This document shows, one piece after another, positions 28,905-37,542 of a stretch of DNA of 64,000 nucleotides. A model generated the notes under the pieces. That model worked only from the letters and a program-made list of their open reading frames with translations. It made no database searches and was not told where the DNA came from. The position numbers were made by a program, and so were the translations under genes. Source of the stretch: Streptomyces sp. RB17 (GTDB lineage Bacteria; Actinomycetota; Actinomycetes; Streptomycetales; Streptomycetaceae); the NCBI RefSeq assembly GCF_009604455.1, contig NZ_WEGL01000001.1, forward strand, positions 806,001-870,000, in the 5' to 3' direction. Within the stretch, counting starts at the first letter, position 1. The number at the start of each line of letters is the position of its first letter.

Positions 28905-28953
28905 CTGCACCGTCCGGCGCCGCACCGTTTACGGTCGGCGCCGGACGGTGCAG
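28905..28953 (+). terminator. Long hairpin between the two terD genes
   Basis: Perfect 18-bp arms begin CTGCACCGTCCGGCGCCG (28905-28922) and pair with 28936-28953; the loop itself contains ACCGT-tt-ACGGT. This is far stronger than a typical attenuator and could end the first terD transcript or set the ratio of the two paralogues. Confidence 0.8.
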
Positions 28954-28991
28954 GACAACCAGGGAAGCACCACTAGGGGAGGACCACCATC

Positions 28992-29570
28992 ATGGGCGTC
29001 ACGCTCGCCAAGGGAGGCAACGTCTCCCTCTCCAAAGCCGCACCGAACCTCACCAACGTCATGATCGGGCTCGGCTGGGACGCGCGTTCCACCACCGGCG
29101 CCCCCTTCGACCTGGACGCCAGCGCGCTGCTGTGCGGCGCCGGCAACCGCGTCCTGGGCGACGAGTGGTTCGTGTTCTACAACCAGCTCAAGAGCCCGGA
29201 CGGCTCGGTGGAGCACACCGGTGACAACCTCACCGGTGAGGGCGAGGGCGACGACGAGTCGATCCTGGTGGACCTGGCCAAGGTGCCGGCGCACTGCGAG
29301 AAGATCGCCTTCCCTGTCTCCATCCACATGGCGGACGAGCGCGGCCAGACCTTCGGCCAGGTCTCCAACGCCTTCATCCGGGTCGTGAACCAGGCCGACG
29401 GCCAGGAACTGGCCCGCTACGACCTCAGCGAGGACGCCTCCACCGAGACCGCCATGATCTTCGGCGAGCTGTACCGCTACCAGGGCGAATGGAAGTTCCG
29501 CGCCGTCGGGCAGGGGTATGCCTCGGGCCTGCGCGGCATCGCCCTGGACTTCGGGGTGAACGTCTCGTAG
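28992..29570 (+). CDS. terD: TerD-family protein, second copy
   Basis: A 192-aa paralogue of the preceding gene with the same architecture: [48 protein letters not shown] and [20 protein letters not shown]. It differs mainly at [16 protein letters not shown] and has a Cys at CGAGN and at HCEKIAF. Tandem duplication of terD is usual in ter clusters. GAGGA precedes the ATG. The intergenic hairpin suggests separate transcript ends. Confidence 0.95.
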   Translation: MGVTLAKGGNVSLSKAAPNLTNVMIGLGWDARSTTGAPFDLDASALLCGAGNRVLGDEWFVFYNQLKSPDGSVEHTGDNLTGEGEGDDESILVDLAKVPAHCEKIAFPVSIHMADERGQTFGQVSNAFIRVVNQADGQELARYDLSEDASTETAMIFGELYRYQGEWKFRAVGQGYASGLRGIALDFGVNVS

Positions 29571-29701
29571 CCGAGCACGCTCCCAGGAGCCTGTGCTGTG
29601 GCTTTTCGGTGAGGGTTGCCCTGGGCGGTACCGCCGGTAGGGTGCACCTCTAGACTCGGGGTCAACGTTTAGCAAAGCCGAGTACGGCGCGGGGGAGCCT
29701 C

Positions 29702-29726
29702 TCCCCCAGACTTCGTCTGGGAGGGA
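29702..29726 (+). repeat. Hairpin CCCAGAC-ttc-GTCTGGG upstream of the TerC-like gene
   Basis: CCCAGACTTCGTCTGGG has a 7-bp stem and UUCG-like loop, with flanking TCCC/GGGA extending it. The same layout (CCCAGCCTTCGGCCGGG) occurs inside the MITE-like element at 7438. It may be a dispersed hairpin family. It sits about 25 nt before the GTG start, where it could act as an attenuator. Confidence 0.5.
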
Positions 29727-29750
29727 CCCCCAGACACGATTGGGTAGCCA

Positions 29751-30890
29751 GTGCTTCTGAAAACCTTCGGCTGGTCGTTCGCGGTCACCGCGCTCGGCCT
29801 CGTCGCCGCGGTCTTCTACGGGGGGTGGGAGGCCTTCGGTGTCGTCGCGATCCTGGCCGTCCTCGAGATCTCGCTGTCGTTCGACAACGCGGTGGTCAAC
29901 GCCGGCATCCTGAAGAAGATGAACGCCTTCTGGCAGAAGATCTTCCTCACGGTCGGCGTTCTCATCGCGGTGTTCGGCATGCGGCTGGTCTTCCCCGTCG
30001 TGATCGTCGCCCTCACCGCCAAGCTCAACCCCGTCGACGCGGTCCACCTGGCCTTCGCCGACAAGGACCGCTACCAGCAGCTGGTCACCGACGCCCACCC
30101 GGCGATCGCCGCGTTCGGCGGGATGTTCCTGCTGATGATCTTCCTGGACTTCATCTTCGAGGACCGGGACATCCAGTGGCTGCGCTGGATCGAGCGGCCG
30201 CTCGCCAAGCTCGGCAAGGTCGACATGCTGGCGGTCTGCATCGCCCTGATCGTCCTGCTGATCACCTCCTTCACCTTCGCCACCCACGCCCACCAGCACG
30301 GCGGCGCCCATGTCGACAAGGCCCAGACGGTCCTGATCGCCGGCATCGCCGGCCTGATCACGTACATGATCGTCGGCGGTCTGTCCGGCTACTTCGAGGA
30401 CCGGCTGGAGGAAGAGGAGGAGCGCGAGCACGAGGAGGAGGAAGAGGCCGCCCGCACCGGCAAGAAGAAGTCGGCGGTGCTGCTGGCCGGCCAGGCCGCG
30501 TTCTTCATGTTCCTCTACCTGGAGGTCCTGGACGCGTCCTTCTCCTTCGACGGCGTGATCGGCGCCTTCGCCATCACCAACGACATCGTGATGATGGCCC
30601 TCGGCCTCGGCATCGGCGCGATGTACGTCCGGTCGCTCACCGTCTACCTGGTCCGCCAGGGCACCCTCGACGACTACGTCTTCCTGGAGCACGGCGCCCA
30701 CTACGCCATCGGCGCCCTGGCCGTGATCCTCATGGTCACCATCCAGTACGAGATCAACGAGGTCATCACCGGCCTGGTCGGCGTCGTCCTGATCGCCTTG
30801 TCCTTCTGGTCCTCCGTCCGGCGCAACCGCGCACTGGCCGCCGAGGGCGAGGGCACCGACGAGAAGGCCGAGGTCTCCTCAGGGGTGTGA
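29751..30890 (+). CDS. TerC-like integral membrane protein (DUF475)
   Basis: A 379-aa polytopic membrane protein. Helices with conserved acidic residues include VLEISLSFDNAVVNAG and the symmetric LEVLDASFSFDGVIGAF, the DUF475/TerC signature likely to bind divalent metal. A cytoplasmic acidic stretch FEDRLEEEEEREHEEEEEAA with KKK divides the two halves (about 215-245). TerC is the membrane hub of ter systems; some relatives export Mn2+. GTG start with a poor ribosome site; a hairpin lies just upstream. It follows two terD genes. Confidence 0.92.
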   Translation: MLLKTFGWSFAVTALGLVAAVFYGGWEAFGVVAILAVLEISLSFDNAVVNAGILKKMNAFWQKIFLTVGVLIAVFGMRLVFPVVIVALTAKLNPVDAVHLAFADKDRYQQLVTDAHPAIAAFGGMFLLMIFLDFIFEDRDIQWLRWIERPLAKLGKVDMLAVCIALIVLLITSFTFATHAHQHGGAHVDKAQTVLIAGIAGLITYMIVGGLSGYFEDRLEEEEEREHEEEEEAARTGKKKSAVLLAGQAAFFMFLYLEVLDASFSFDGVIGAFAITNDIVMMALGLGIGAMYVRSLTVYLVRQGTLDDYVFLEHGAHYAIGALAVILMVTIQYEINEVITGLVGVVLIALSFWSSVRRNRALAAEGEGTDEKAEVSSGV

Positions 30891-30962
30891 TCCGGATCCC
30901 CTACGGGACAGCTCCGGGCCGTGACGGGGTGTGACACCCCGCCCGGCGAGGAACGCTCTGGA

Positions 30963-30993
30963 TCGGGGCGGCCGACGCGGTCGGCCGCCCCGA
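30963..30993 (+). terminator. Strong terminator hairpin behind the TerC-like gene
   Basis: TCGGGGCGGCCGAC / GTCGGCCGCCCCGA, a perfect 14-bp stem with a GCG loop, 72 bp past the stop codon and 39 bp before the next gene. Confidence 0.85.
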
Positions 30994-31032
30994 CGGCGTT
31001 GAGGACGAGTACGTGACCACCTGGGGGCGGGA

Positions 31033-31767
31033 ATGGGTTTCTTCGACGGGCTGCGGGGCGCCAGCGCCGCCGACTTCGACGCGGGCAACGCGACGAACGC
31101 CATCGAACTGACCAGGCGGCACCAGACGGTGTCCCTCACCAAGCAGGACGCGGCCACCGGCCACCTGCGCGTCAACCTCACCTGGCGGATGCGCACCTCC
31201 GACTTCGACGGCAACCAGCGCACGAGCCTCTTCAGGCACCCCTTCAAGGCCCTCAAGCCGCCGGAGGTCCTCGGCCACGGCCAGAGCATGGTCAACGTCG
31301 ACCTCGACCTGGGCTGCCTGTACGAACTGACCGACGGCACCAAGGGCGTCGTCCAGCCGCTGGGCAACTACCTCGGCGACGTCAACGCCCCGCCGTACAT
31401 CAAGCTCAGCGGCGACGACCGGTTCGGCTCGGCGTCCGGCGAGACGATGTACGTCAACCTCGACCACCGCGACGCCATCAAGCGCCTCCTGGTCTTCGTC
31501 TACATCTACGACCAGACCCCGGCCTTCGACCGCACCCACGCCATCGTCACCCTGTACCCCAGCAACGGCCCCCGCATCGAGATAGGCCTCGACGAACGCC
31601 ATCCCCAGGCCCGCTCCTGCGCCGTGGTGATGATCGAGAACATCAAGGGCGAACTGGTCGTCCGCCGAGAGGTGAAGTTCGTGTACGGCTTCCAGGGGGA
31701 GCTGGACCGGTTGTACGGATGGGGGTTGCAGTGGGGGAGGGGTTACAAGACGAAGGTGGATCGCTGA
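31033..31767 (+). CDS. TerA-like tellurium-resistance protein
   Basis: A 244-aa protein of the TerD superfamily, TerA type. N-terminal MGFFDGLRG is followed by a beta-rich body with NVDLDLGCLYELTDGTKGVVQPLG, KLSGDDRFG and a DRTHAIVTLYPSNGP stretch. TerA proteins are longer relatives of TerD that probably join the same membrane-linked complex. It ends 13 bp from the convergent TerD gene. A strong hairpin upstream separates it from the TerC-like gene. Confidence 0.85.
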   Translation: MGFFDGLRGASAADFDAGNATNAIELTRRHQTVSLTKQDAATGHLRVNLTWRMRTSDFDGNQRTSLFRHPFKALKPPEVLGHGQSMVNVDLDLGCLYELTDGTKGVVQPLGNYLGDVNAPPYIKLSGDDRFGSASGETMYVNLDHRDAIKRLLVFVYIYDQTPAFDRTHAIVTLYPSNGPRIEIGLDERHPQARSCAVVMIENIKGELVVRREVKFVYGFQGELDRLYGWGLQWGRGYKTKVDR

Positions 31768-31780
31768 GCGGTAGGACCGC

Positions 31781-32530
31781 TCACCGCCCGATGAACTGCG
31801 GCCCCTGCGGCGGCAACCGGAAGTTCGGATCCACCGGCCCCACAGCCACCGGCACCGGCTGGGGGTATCCGTACGCCGGCGGAGCCGACGCCGGCTGCGG
31901 ATAGCCGTAGGCTGGCGGCTGCTGCGGCACGGCGGACGTCGGCTGCTCGGGCGGAAGCGGCTGAGAAGGCTGCGGCTCCTCCATGTCCGCCTCGTCCACC
32001 GAGATACCGAAGTCCGTGGCGAGCCCCTTCAGCCCGTTCGAATACCCCTCGCCCAGCGCCCGGAACTTCCAGCCCTCCCCGCGCCGGTACAGCTCACCGC
32101 AGATCAGCGCCGTCTCCGCGCCCGTCTCCGGCTTGATCTCGAACCGGGCCAGCGGCTCGGCGTCGGCCACCGCGGCGTCGTACAGCAGGATGCACAGCGC
32201 GGGCACCCGGTCGAAGGTGACGCCGTCCGCGGACGCGACCAGCAGGATCCGGCCGACGTCCGGCTCGACACCGGGCAGGTCCGTCTGGACCGTGTCGGTC
32301 AGCCCCTCGGCGACGCGCTTCTTGCCCAGCCGCCACACCTTTCCGGAGGGGTGCCGGGGCTGGTTGTAGAAGACGAAGTCCTCGTCGGAGCGCACACGGC
32401 CGTCGGGGCCCAGCAGCAGCGCCGACGCGTCCACGTCCGGGACGCCCTGCCCGGGCGCCCAGCGCAGCACGGCGCGCACCGTGTCGGCCTCCAGCGGGAC
32501 GTTCGACCCCTTCAGCATCGCGTGCGTCAT
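31781..32530 (-). CDS. TerD-family protein with Pro/Tyr-rich tail
   Basis: A 249-aa protein starting [24 protein letters not shown]. Residues 1-185 form a TerD domain ([44 protein letters not shown]). The rest is low complexity with repeated PPAYGYPQP units and ends FIGR. Compared with the two 191-residue TerD proteins, the acidic GEGEGDDE loop is replaced by [13 protein letters not shown], so calcium binding may differ. The tail may bind partners. It is on the opposite strand from the rest of the cluster. Confidence 0.9.
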   Translation of the reverse strand: MTHAMLKGSNVPLEADTVRAVLRWAPGQGVPDVDASALLLGPDGRVRSDEDFVFYNQPRHPSGKVWRLGKKRVAEGLTDTVQTDLPGVEPDVGRILLVASADGVTFDRVPALCILLYDAAVADAEPLARFEIKPETGAETALICGELYRRGEGWKFRALGEGYSNGLKGLATDFGISVDEADMEEPQPSQPLPPEQPTSAVPQQPPAYGYPQPASAPPAYGYPQPVPVAVGPVDPNFRLPPQGPQFIGR

Positions 32531-32717
32531 GCGGTCATCCTGCCTTCTCCGTCCTGGCCACGACAATGCGGGGGGTGGTTGCCCAGTGCATCGCCGACAC
32601 GGGCGAGTTACCGGAAATTCATGCCCGCCGGGAACCCCTGACATGGATCCCTACGTACTATTACCGGCCACCCTTTACCGAACACTGAGACTCGGGCTCA
32701 CACCCTGAGGGAGTCCT

Positions 32718-33884
32718 ATGCGTCATTTCGGGCACATCGCCCCCGAGGTGCGGCAGCGCCTCTTCCACCGGGAGCCGTGCGCGTTCACCGCCGACTCTCC
32801 GGCCCGGCTGCTCGCCACCGCCCTCGGCGCCACCCTGTACAGCCCGGCCACCCGGCCGCGGCTCGCCGACGACATCGTCAAGCAGGCCGGGAACGGCGTG
32901 GTCTCGATGGTGCTGTGCCTGGAGGACTCGATCGACGACGCGGACGTCGTGGCGGGCGAGGAGAACCTTGTCGAGCAGTTCGCCGACCTGGCCGCTCGCC
33001 CCGGGACCGAGCCGCCGCTGCTCTTCATCCGGGTGCGCACCCCCGGACAGATCCCCGATCTCGTCCGGCGCCTCGGCCCGTCCGCGCGGCTGCTCTCCGG
33101 CTTCGTGCTGCCGAAGTTCACCGAGGAGCGCGGCATCCCCTTCCTGGAGGCCCTCACGGCCGCCGAGGCGGTCAGCGGGCGCCGGCTGTTCGCCATGCCC
33201 GTCCTGGAGTCCCCGGAGCTGCTCTACCGCGAGTCCCGCGTGGACACCCTGGAGGGCATCGCCCGCGCCGTCGACAAGTACCGCGACCGAGTGCTGGCGC
33301 TGCGCCTCGGCGTGACCGACTTCTGCTCCTCCTACGGCCTGCGCCGCGCCCCCGACATGACCGCCTACGACGTGCAGATCGTCGCCTCGGTGATCGCGGA
33401 CGTCGTGAACATGCTGGGCCGGGCCGATGGCACCGGATTCACCGTGACCGGGCCCGTGTGGGAGTACTTCCGGGTCTCGGAGCGCATGTTCAAGCCGCAG
33501 CTCAGGCAGAGCCCCTTCCTGGAGGTGCAGGCCGTCGAGCTGCGCGAGAGGCTGATCGAGCACGCCATGGACGGACTGCTGCGGGAGATCTCCCTCGACC
33601 AGGCCAACGGCCTGCTCGGCAAGACCTGCATCCACCCCTCCCACGTGCTGCCCGTGCACGCGCTGTCCGTGGTCAGCCACGAGGAGTACAGCGACGCCCA
33701 GGACATCCTGCGGCCGGAACGCGGCGGCGGGGGTGTACTCCGGTCGGCCTACACGAACAAGATGAACGAAGTGAAGCCGCACCGCGCCTGGGCCGAGCGG
33801 ACCCTGCTGCGCGCCGAGGTCTTCGGCGTGGCCCACGAGGACGTCGGCTTCGTGGAGCTGCTCGCCGCAGGGATACCCGGCTGA
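32718..33884 (+). CDS. HpcH/HpaI aldolase / citrate-lyase-beta-like enzyme of the ter cluster
   Basis: A 388-aa TIM-barrel enzyme related to citrate lyase beta and HpcH/HpaI aldolases, which make or break C-C bonds at CoA or keto-acid carbons with a divalent metal. VVSMVLCLEDSIDDADV (acidic metal ligands), LFIRVRTPGQIPDLV and RLGVTDFCSSYGLRR are visible; TCIHPSHVLPVHALSV near the end is the conserved His region. Versions in ter loci form a distinct group, thought to work with the neighbouring PRTase and HAD proteins on an unknown small metabolite. It starts 33 bp before the PRTase gene. Confidence 0.88.
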   Translation: MRHFGHIAPEVRQRLFHREPCAFTADSPARLLATALGATLYSPATRPRLADDIVKQAGNGVVSMVLCLEDSIDDADVVAGEENLVEQFADLAARPGTEPPLLFIRVRTPGQIPDLVRRLGPSARLLSGFVLPKFTEERGIPFLEALTAAEAVSGRRLFAMPVLESPELLYRESRVDTLEGIARAVDKYRDRVLALRLGVTDFCSSYGLRRAPDMTAYDVQIVASVIADVVNMLGRADGTGFTVTGPVWEYFRVSERMFKPQLRQSPFLEVQAVELRERLIEHAMDGLLREISLDQANGLLGKTCIHPSHVLPVHALSVVSHEEYSDAQDILRPERGGGGVLRSAYTNKMNEVKPHRAWAERTLLRAEVFGVAHEDVGFVELLAAGIPG

Positions 33885-33918
33885 GCCGGGCCGATCTTTC
33901 AACGACGTCAAGGAACGC

Positions 33919-36414
33919 ATGAAGAACGCTGTGAACGACGGGGTCTGGTCCGGCAGCTGGGTCGCCGAGCGGCTCGGGGTCGAACTCGTGGGGGAGGACG
34001 GCCTGCGGGCCCTGCTGGGGCTCGCCCTGCGCCGCAACCCCAAGCGGGCCCATCTGCTGGTCTCGAACGTCCTCGGCAAGCATGTGCCGCAGTCGCCGAC
34101 GGTGGTGTACGGGCACGGCTACCGCCTGGGCCGCCAGGTCGCCGCGCTGCTCGGCGAGGCGGAGGCCGGTGCCGCCGTCGTCCTCGGCTATGCGGAGACC
34201 GCGACCGGGCTGGGGCACGCGGTGGCCGACGGTCTGGGTACGGCGCCGTATCTGCACTCCACGCGTCGCCCGGTGGCCGGGGTCGCCCGTGCGGGCGGCT
34301 TCGAGGAGTCGCACTCGCATGCCACGTCTCACCTCCTGCTGCCCGAGGATCCGGAGCTGCTGTCCGGCCAGGGCCCGCTGGTCTTGGTCGACGACGAGTT
34401 CTCCACCGGTAACACCGTGTTGAACACCATCCGTGACCTGCATGAGCGGTATCCGCGGGGGCGGTACGTGGTGGTTGCGCTTGTCGATATGCGCTCGGCT
34501 GAGGACGTCGAGCGGATGGAGCGGTTCGCCGACGAGATCGGGGCGCGGGTGGATCTGGTCGCCGCCGCGTCCGGGATCGTACGGTTGCCGGAGGGCGTGC
34601 TGGAGAAGGGGCAGCAACTGGTCGGTCGCTATGAGTCCGCCGGGCGCGGCTCCGGTGTGGTTGATCGCGCCCACGCGGCGGTAGCCGCACATCAGACACA
34701 GTCCCGCGCCCCTGAAGGGGTGCACCAGCCCAGGCGGATAGAACTCCACTGGCCTCACCGTCTCCCCGACGGCGCTCGGCACGGCTTCACCCCCGCCCAC
34801 CGGGCCCGCCTGGAATCCGCGCTGCCCGCCATGGCCGCCCGAATTGCCGACGCCCTGCCCGCCGACGCCTACCGCGTCCTCGTCCTCGGCTTCGAAGAGC
34901 TGATGTACGCCCCCCTGCGCCTGGCCCGGGAGCTGGAGCAGGTCGTATCGGCCGAGGTGCGGTTCTCCACCACCACCCGCTCGCCCGTCCTCGCGCTGGA
35001 CGACCCGGGGTATGCGATCCGTACCCGCCTGGTCTTCCCCGCCCACGACGACCCGGCCGACGGCCCCGGCGAGAGGTACGCCTACAACGTCGCGGGCGGC
35101 GGCTTCGACGCCGTGGTGGCCGTGGTCGACTCCGTCGCCGACACCCCCGCCCTGCACGCGCCCGACGGCCTGCTGGCCCGCCTCGCCGCACACACCCCGC
35201 ACGTCCTGCTCGCGGTCGTCCCGTCGTACGTACCGCACGCTTCCGAAAGGCCGGCCATGCTGCCCGAGCCCCTCCGTGGCCCCGCATTCTCCAGTTACGC
35301 GCCGGAGGAGGTCGGATGGCTGCTCCAGGACCTCTCCGACGTCACGCTGGAGGCGCCGACCGAGGAACGGGAGGAGGCCATCCAGAGCGGCGGCGCGCAC
35401 TACGCCGAGTCGCTGCCGGTGGAGTACCAGCCGAGCGAGCAGTACCAGGAGCTGTTCCACACGGCCCTCGACACCTCCGCCGCCCGGATCGCCCAGGCCG
35501 TCGGTGTGGTGACCGAGGCCGTCATCGCCGAGCGGTCGCCCCGTCCCGTCCTGGTCTCGCTCGCCCGCGCGGGCACCCCGGTCGGCATCCTGATGCGCCG
35601 CTGGGCCCAGTACCGGTACGGCCTCGACCTGCCGCACTACGCGGTGTCGATCGTGCGCGGCCGGGGCATCGACGCGAACGCGCTGCGCTGGCTCGCCGCC
35701 CACCACGACCCCCGCGATGTCGTCTTCGTCGACGGCTGGACCGGCAAGGGCGCCATCACCCGCGAACTCACCCAGGCCGTCGAGGAGTTCGAGGCGAAGG
35801 AGGGCGTCACCGGCTTCGACCCGGAGATCGCCGTACTCGCCGACCCGGGCTCCTGTGTACGTACCTACGGCACCCGTGAGGACTTCCTCATACCCTCCGC
35901 CTGCCTCAACTCGACCGTCTCCGGCCTGATTTCCCGTACGGTGCTGCGCGCCGACCTGGTCGGCCCGGACGACTTCCACGGCGCGAAGTTCTACCGCGAA
36001 CTCGCCGGCGCCGACGTCTCCGTGGCCTTCCTCGACGCCGTCTCCGCCCGCTTCCCGGAGGTCGCCGACACCGTCGACACCGCGGTCAAGGAGCTGATGG
36101 CCGAGGACCGCGCCCCGACGTGGGCCGGCTGGCGGGCCGTCGAGCGGATCAGCGAGGAGTACGGCATCCACGACGTGAACCTCGTCAAGCCCGGCGTCGG
36201 CGAGACCACCCGGGTGCTGCTGCGCCGGGTGCCGTGGAAGATCCTGGCCCGCGCAGGGGCCGGCGCCGACCTCGACCACGTGCGCATGCTCGCCGAGCAG
36301 CGGGGTGTGCCCGTCGAGGAGGTCGGTGACCTGCCGTACACCTGCGTCGGCTTGATCCACCCCAAGTACACGCGCGGTGCCACGGGCGCCGACGGCAAGG
36401 CGGTGAGTGTCTGA
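33919..36414 (+). CDS. Multidomain PRTase-TRSP-StiP-Pelota fusion protein of the ter cluster
   Basis: An 831-aa fusion. Residues about 25-235 are a phosphoribosyltransferase with the PRPP loop VLVDDEFSTGNTV (about 156-168). A linker at about 246-268 is encoded by a dispersed repeat. A TRSP domain follows (HWPHRLPDGARHGFTPAHR onward, to about 385). A second PRTase-like StiP domain covers about 490-690 (VSLARAGTPVGILMRRWAQY, VVFVDGWTGKGAIT). A Pelota-like RNA-binding domain closes it (about 755-825). In other genomes these are two separate neighbours; here they are one chain. The combination is known only from ter-linked gene sets and suggests nucleoside-like or RNA-directed chemistry. The HAD gene start overlaps its stop by 1 nt. 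Confidence 0.85.
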   Translation: MKNAVNDGVWSGSWVAERLGVELVGEDGLRALLGLALRRNPKRAHLLVSNVLGKHVPQSPTVVYGHGYRLGRQVAALLGEAEAGAAVVLGYAETATGLGHAVADGLGTAPYLHSTRRPVAGVARAGGFEESHSHATSHLLLPEDPELLSGQGPLVLVDDEFSTGNTVLNTIRDLHERYPRGRYVVVALVDMRSAEDVERMERFADEIGARVDLVAAASGIVRLPEGVLEKGQQLVGRYESAGRGSGVVDRAHAAVAAHQTQSRAPEGVHQPRRIELHWPHRLPDGARHGFTPAHRARLESALPAMAARIADALPADAYRVLVLGFEELMYAPLRLARELEQVVSAEVRFSTTTRSPVLALDDPGYAIRTRLVFPAHDDPADGPGERYAYNVAGGGFDAVVAVVDSVADTPALHAPDGLLARLAAHTPHVLLAVVPSYVPHASERPAMLPEPLRGPAFSSYAPEEVGWLLQDLSDVTLEAPTEEREEAIQSGGAHYAESLPVEYQPSEQYQELFHTALDTSAARIAQAVGVVTEAVIAERSPRPVLVSLARAGTPVGILMRRWAQYRYGLDLPHYAVSIVRGRGIDANALRWLAAHHDPRDVVFVDGWTGKGAITRELTQAVEEFEAKEGVTGFDPEIAVLADPGSCVRTYGTREDFLIPSACLNSTVSGLISRTVLRADLVGPDDFHGAKFYRELAGADVSVAFLDAVSARFPEVADTVDTAVKELMAEDRAPTWAGWRAVERISEEYGIHDVNLVKPGVGETTRVLLRRVPWKILARAGAGADLDHVRMLAEQRGVPVEEVGDLPYTCVGLIHPKYTRGATGADGKAVSV
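34656..34720 (-). repeat. Dispersed repeat, long form, copy 2, inside a reading frame
   Basis: Carries TTGATCGCGCCCACGCGGCG, then TAGCCGCA and CCGCGCCCCTGAAGGGG, the reverse complement of the family. It is read in frame as about 22 codons between the PRTase and TRSP domains without a stop. Confidence 0.75.
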
Positions 36415-37277
36415 TGCCGGTACTGGTGGCGAGCGACCTCGACCGTACGCTGATCTACTCCTCGGCGGCCCTCGCGCTGACCATGCCGGACGCGCGGGCG
36501 CCCCGGCTGCTGTGCGTGGAGGTGCACGAGAGCAAGCCGCTCTCCTACATGACGGAGACGGCGGCCCAGCTGCTGACCGACCTCGGTGACACGGCCGTCT
36601 TCGTGCCGACGACGACCCGCACGCGCAAGCAGTACCAAAGGATCAACCTGCCCGGGCCGCCCCCGAAGTACGCGATCTGCGCCAACGGCGGCCATCTGCT
36701 CGTCGACGGTGTGACGGACGCCGACTGGCATGCCGGTGTGCTGGCCCGTCTCGCCGACGAGTGCGCGCCGCTGGCCGAGGTCCACGACCATCTGATGCGC
36801 TCGGCGGACCCGGTCTGGGTGCGCAAGCACCGCATCGCCGAGGACCTGTTCACCTACCTGGTCGTCGAGCGCGAACTGCTGCCCGAGGACTGGGTCAAGG
36901 AGCTGGCGGTGTGGGCGGAGAACCGCGGCTGGACCGTCTCGCTCCAGGGCCGCAAGATCTACGCCGTCCCGAAGCCCCTCACCAAGAGCGCGGCCGTTCA
37001 CGAACTCGCCCGTCGCACCGGCGCGGAGCTGACCCTGGCCGCCGGGGACTCCCTCCTGGACGCCGACCTCCTCCTCGCCGCCGACCGCGGCTGGCGCCCG
37101 GGGCATGGCGAACTGGCGGACACGGGCTGGGCAGCGCCGGAGGTCAGCGCGCTGCCGGAGCGAGGGGTGCTGGCGGGGGAGAGAATCGTGCGGGAGTTTC
37201 TGAGGGCGGTACGGCAGCCAACCCAGGGGCGCGGGGCCGTGTCAGATATGCGGCTGCCGCCGCGTGGGCGCGACTAG
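36414..37277 (+). CDS. HAD-family phosphatase of the ter cluster
   Basis: A 287-aa haloacid dehalogenase-type hydrolase. Motif I is ASDLDRTLIYS (nucleophile and acid Asp), motif II lies around VPTTTRTRKQY, and motif IV is AAGDSLLDADLL. The cap segment is mostly helical. It is translationally coupled to the PRTase fusion (TGATG) and probably dephosphorylates a product of it. The last about 17 residues (GRGAVSDMRLPPRGRD) and the stop codon are encoded by a dispersed repeat, so the native C-terminus may have been replaced. Confidence 0.9.
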   Translation: MPVLVASDLDRTLIYSSAALALTMPDARAPRLLCVEVHESKPLSYMTETAAQLLTDLGDTAVFVPTTTRTRKQYQRINLPGPPPKYAICANGGHLLVDGVTDADWHAGVLARLADECAPLAEVHDHLMRSADPVWVRKHRIAEDLFTYLVVERELLPEDWVKELAVWAENRGWTVSLQGRKIYAVPKPLTKSAAVHELARRTGAELTLAAGDSLLDADLLLAADRGWRPGHGELADTGWAAPEVSALPERGVLAGERIVREFLRAVRQPTQGRGAVSDMRLPPRGRD

Positions 37278-37284
37278 CCACGAC
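37225..37284 (+). repeat. Dispersed repeat, long form, copy 3, forming a gene end
   Basis: AGGGGCGCGGGGCCGTGTCA is followed by GATATGCGGCTGCCGCCGCG and TGGGCGCGACTAGCCACGAC. The TAG in it is the stop codon of the HAD gene. Confidence 0.8.
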
Positions 37285-37329
37285 AGTGCCGCACTCGCGC
37301 GACGGCATTGCGTGGCACCCCGTAGGCGA

Positions 37330-37533
37330 CTAACCGCAACAGCCCCCACCACAGCAGCCTCCGCCGGCTGCGGGGGCTGGGGCGCTCGTACCGCCCACCG
37401 CCACCGTCGACAGCAACTTCACCGTGTCGTCATGCCCCGCAGGGCACGTCGCGGGGGCGGCGGACTCGGCCATGGGACGGCTCAGTTCGAACGTGTCGCC
37501 GCAGGTACGGCAGCGGTACTCATAGCGAGGCAT
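37330..37533 (-). CDS. FmdB-family zinc-ribbon protein with Cys/Gly tail
   Basis: A 67-aa protein. MPRYEYRCRTCGDTFELSRP carries the first CxxC; a second metal pair is only partly present as CPAGHDD (Cys plus His). The tail GGGCCGGGCCG has two Cys pairs. FmdB-type ribbons are small regulators or scaffolds of unclear function. ATG 37533 is preferred to GTG 37539. It lies 9 bp after DUF4383 on the same strand, so the two are probably an operon. Confidence 0.85.
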   Translation of the reverse strand: MPRYEYRCRTCGDTFELSRPMAESAAPATCPAGHDDTVKLLSTVAVGGTSAPAPAAGGGCCGGGCCG

Positions 37534-37542
37534 GGGCACAGA

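Noticed and set aside
33673..36360. 895-codon antisense frame opposite the PRTase fusion
   Set aside because: Same artefact of GC-rich third positions; no domain, start site or ribosome site.
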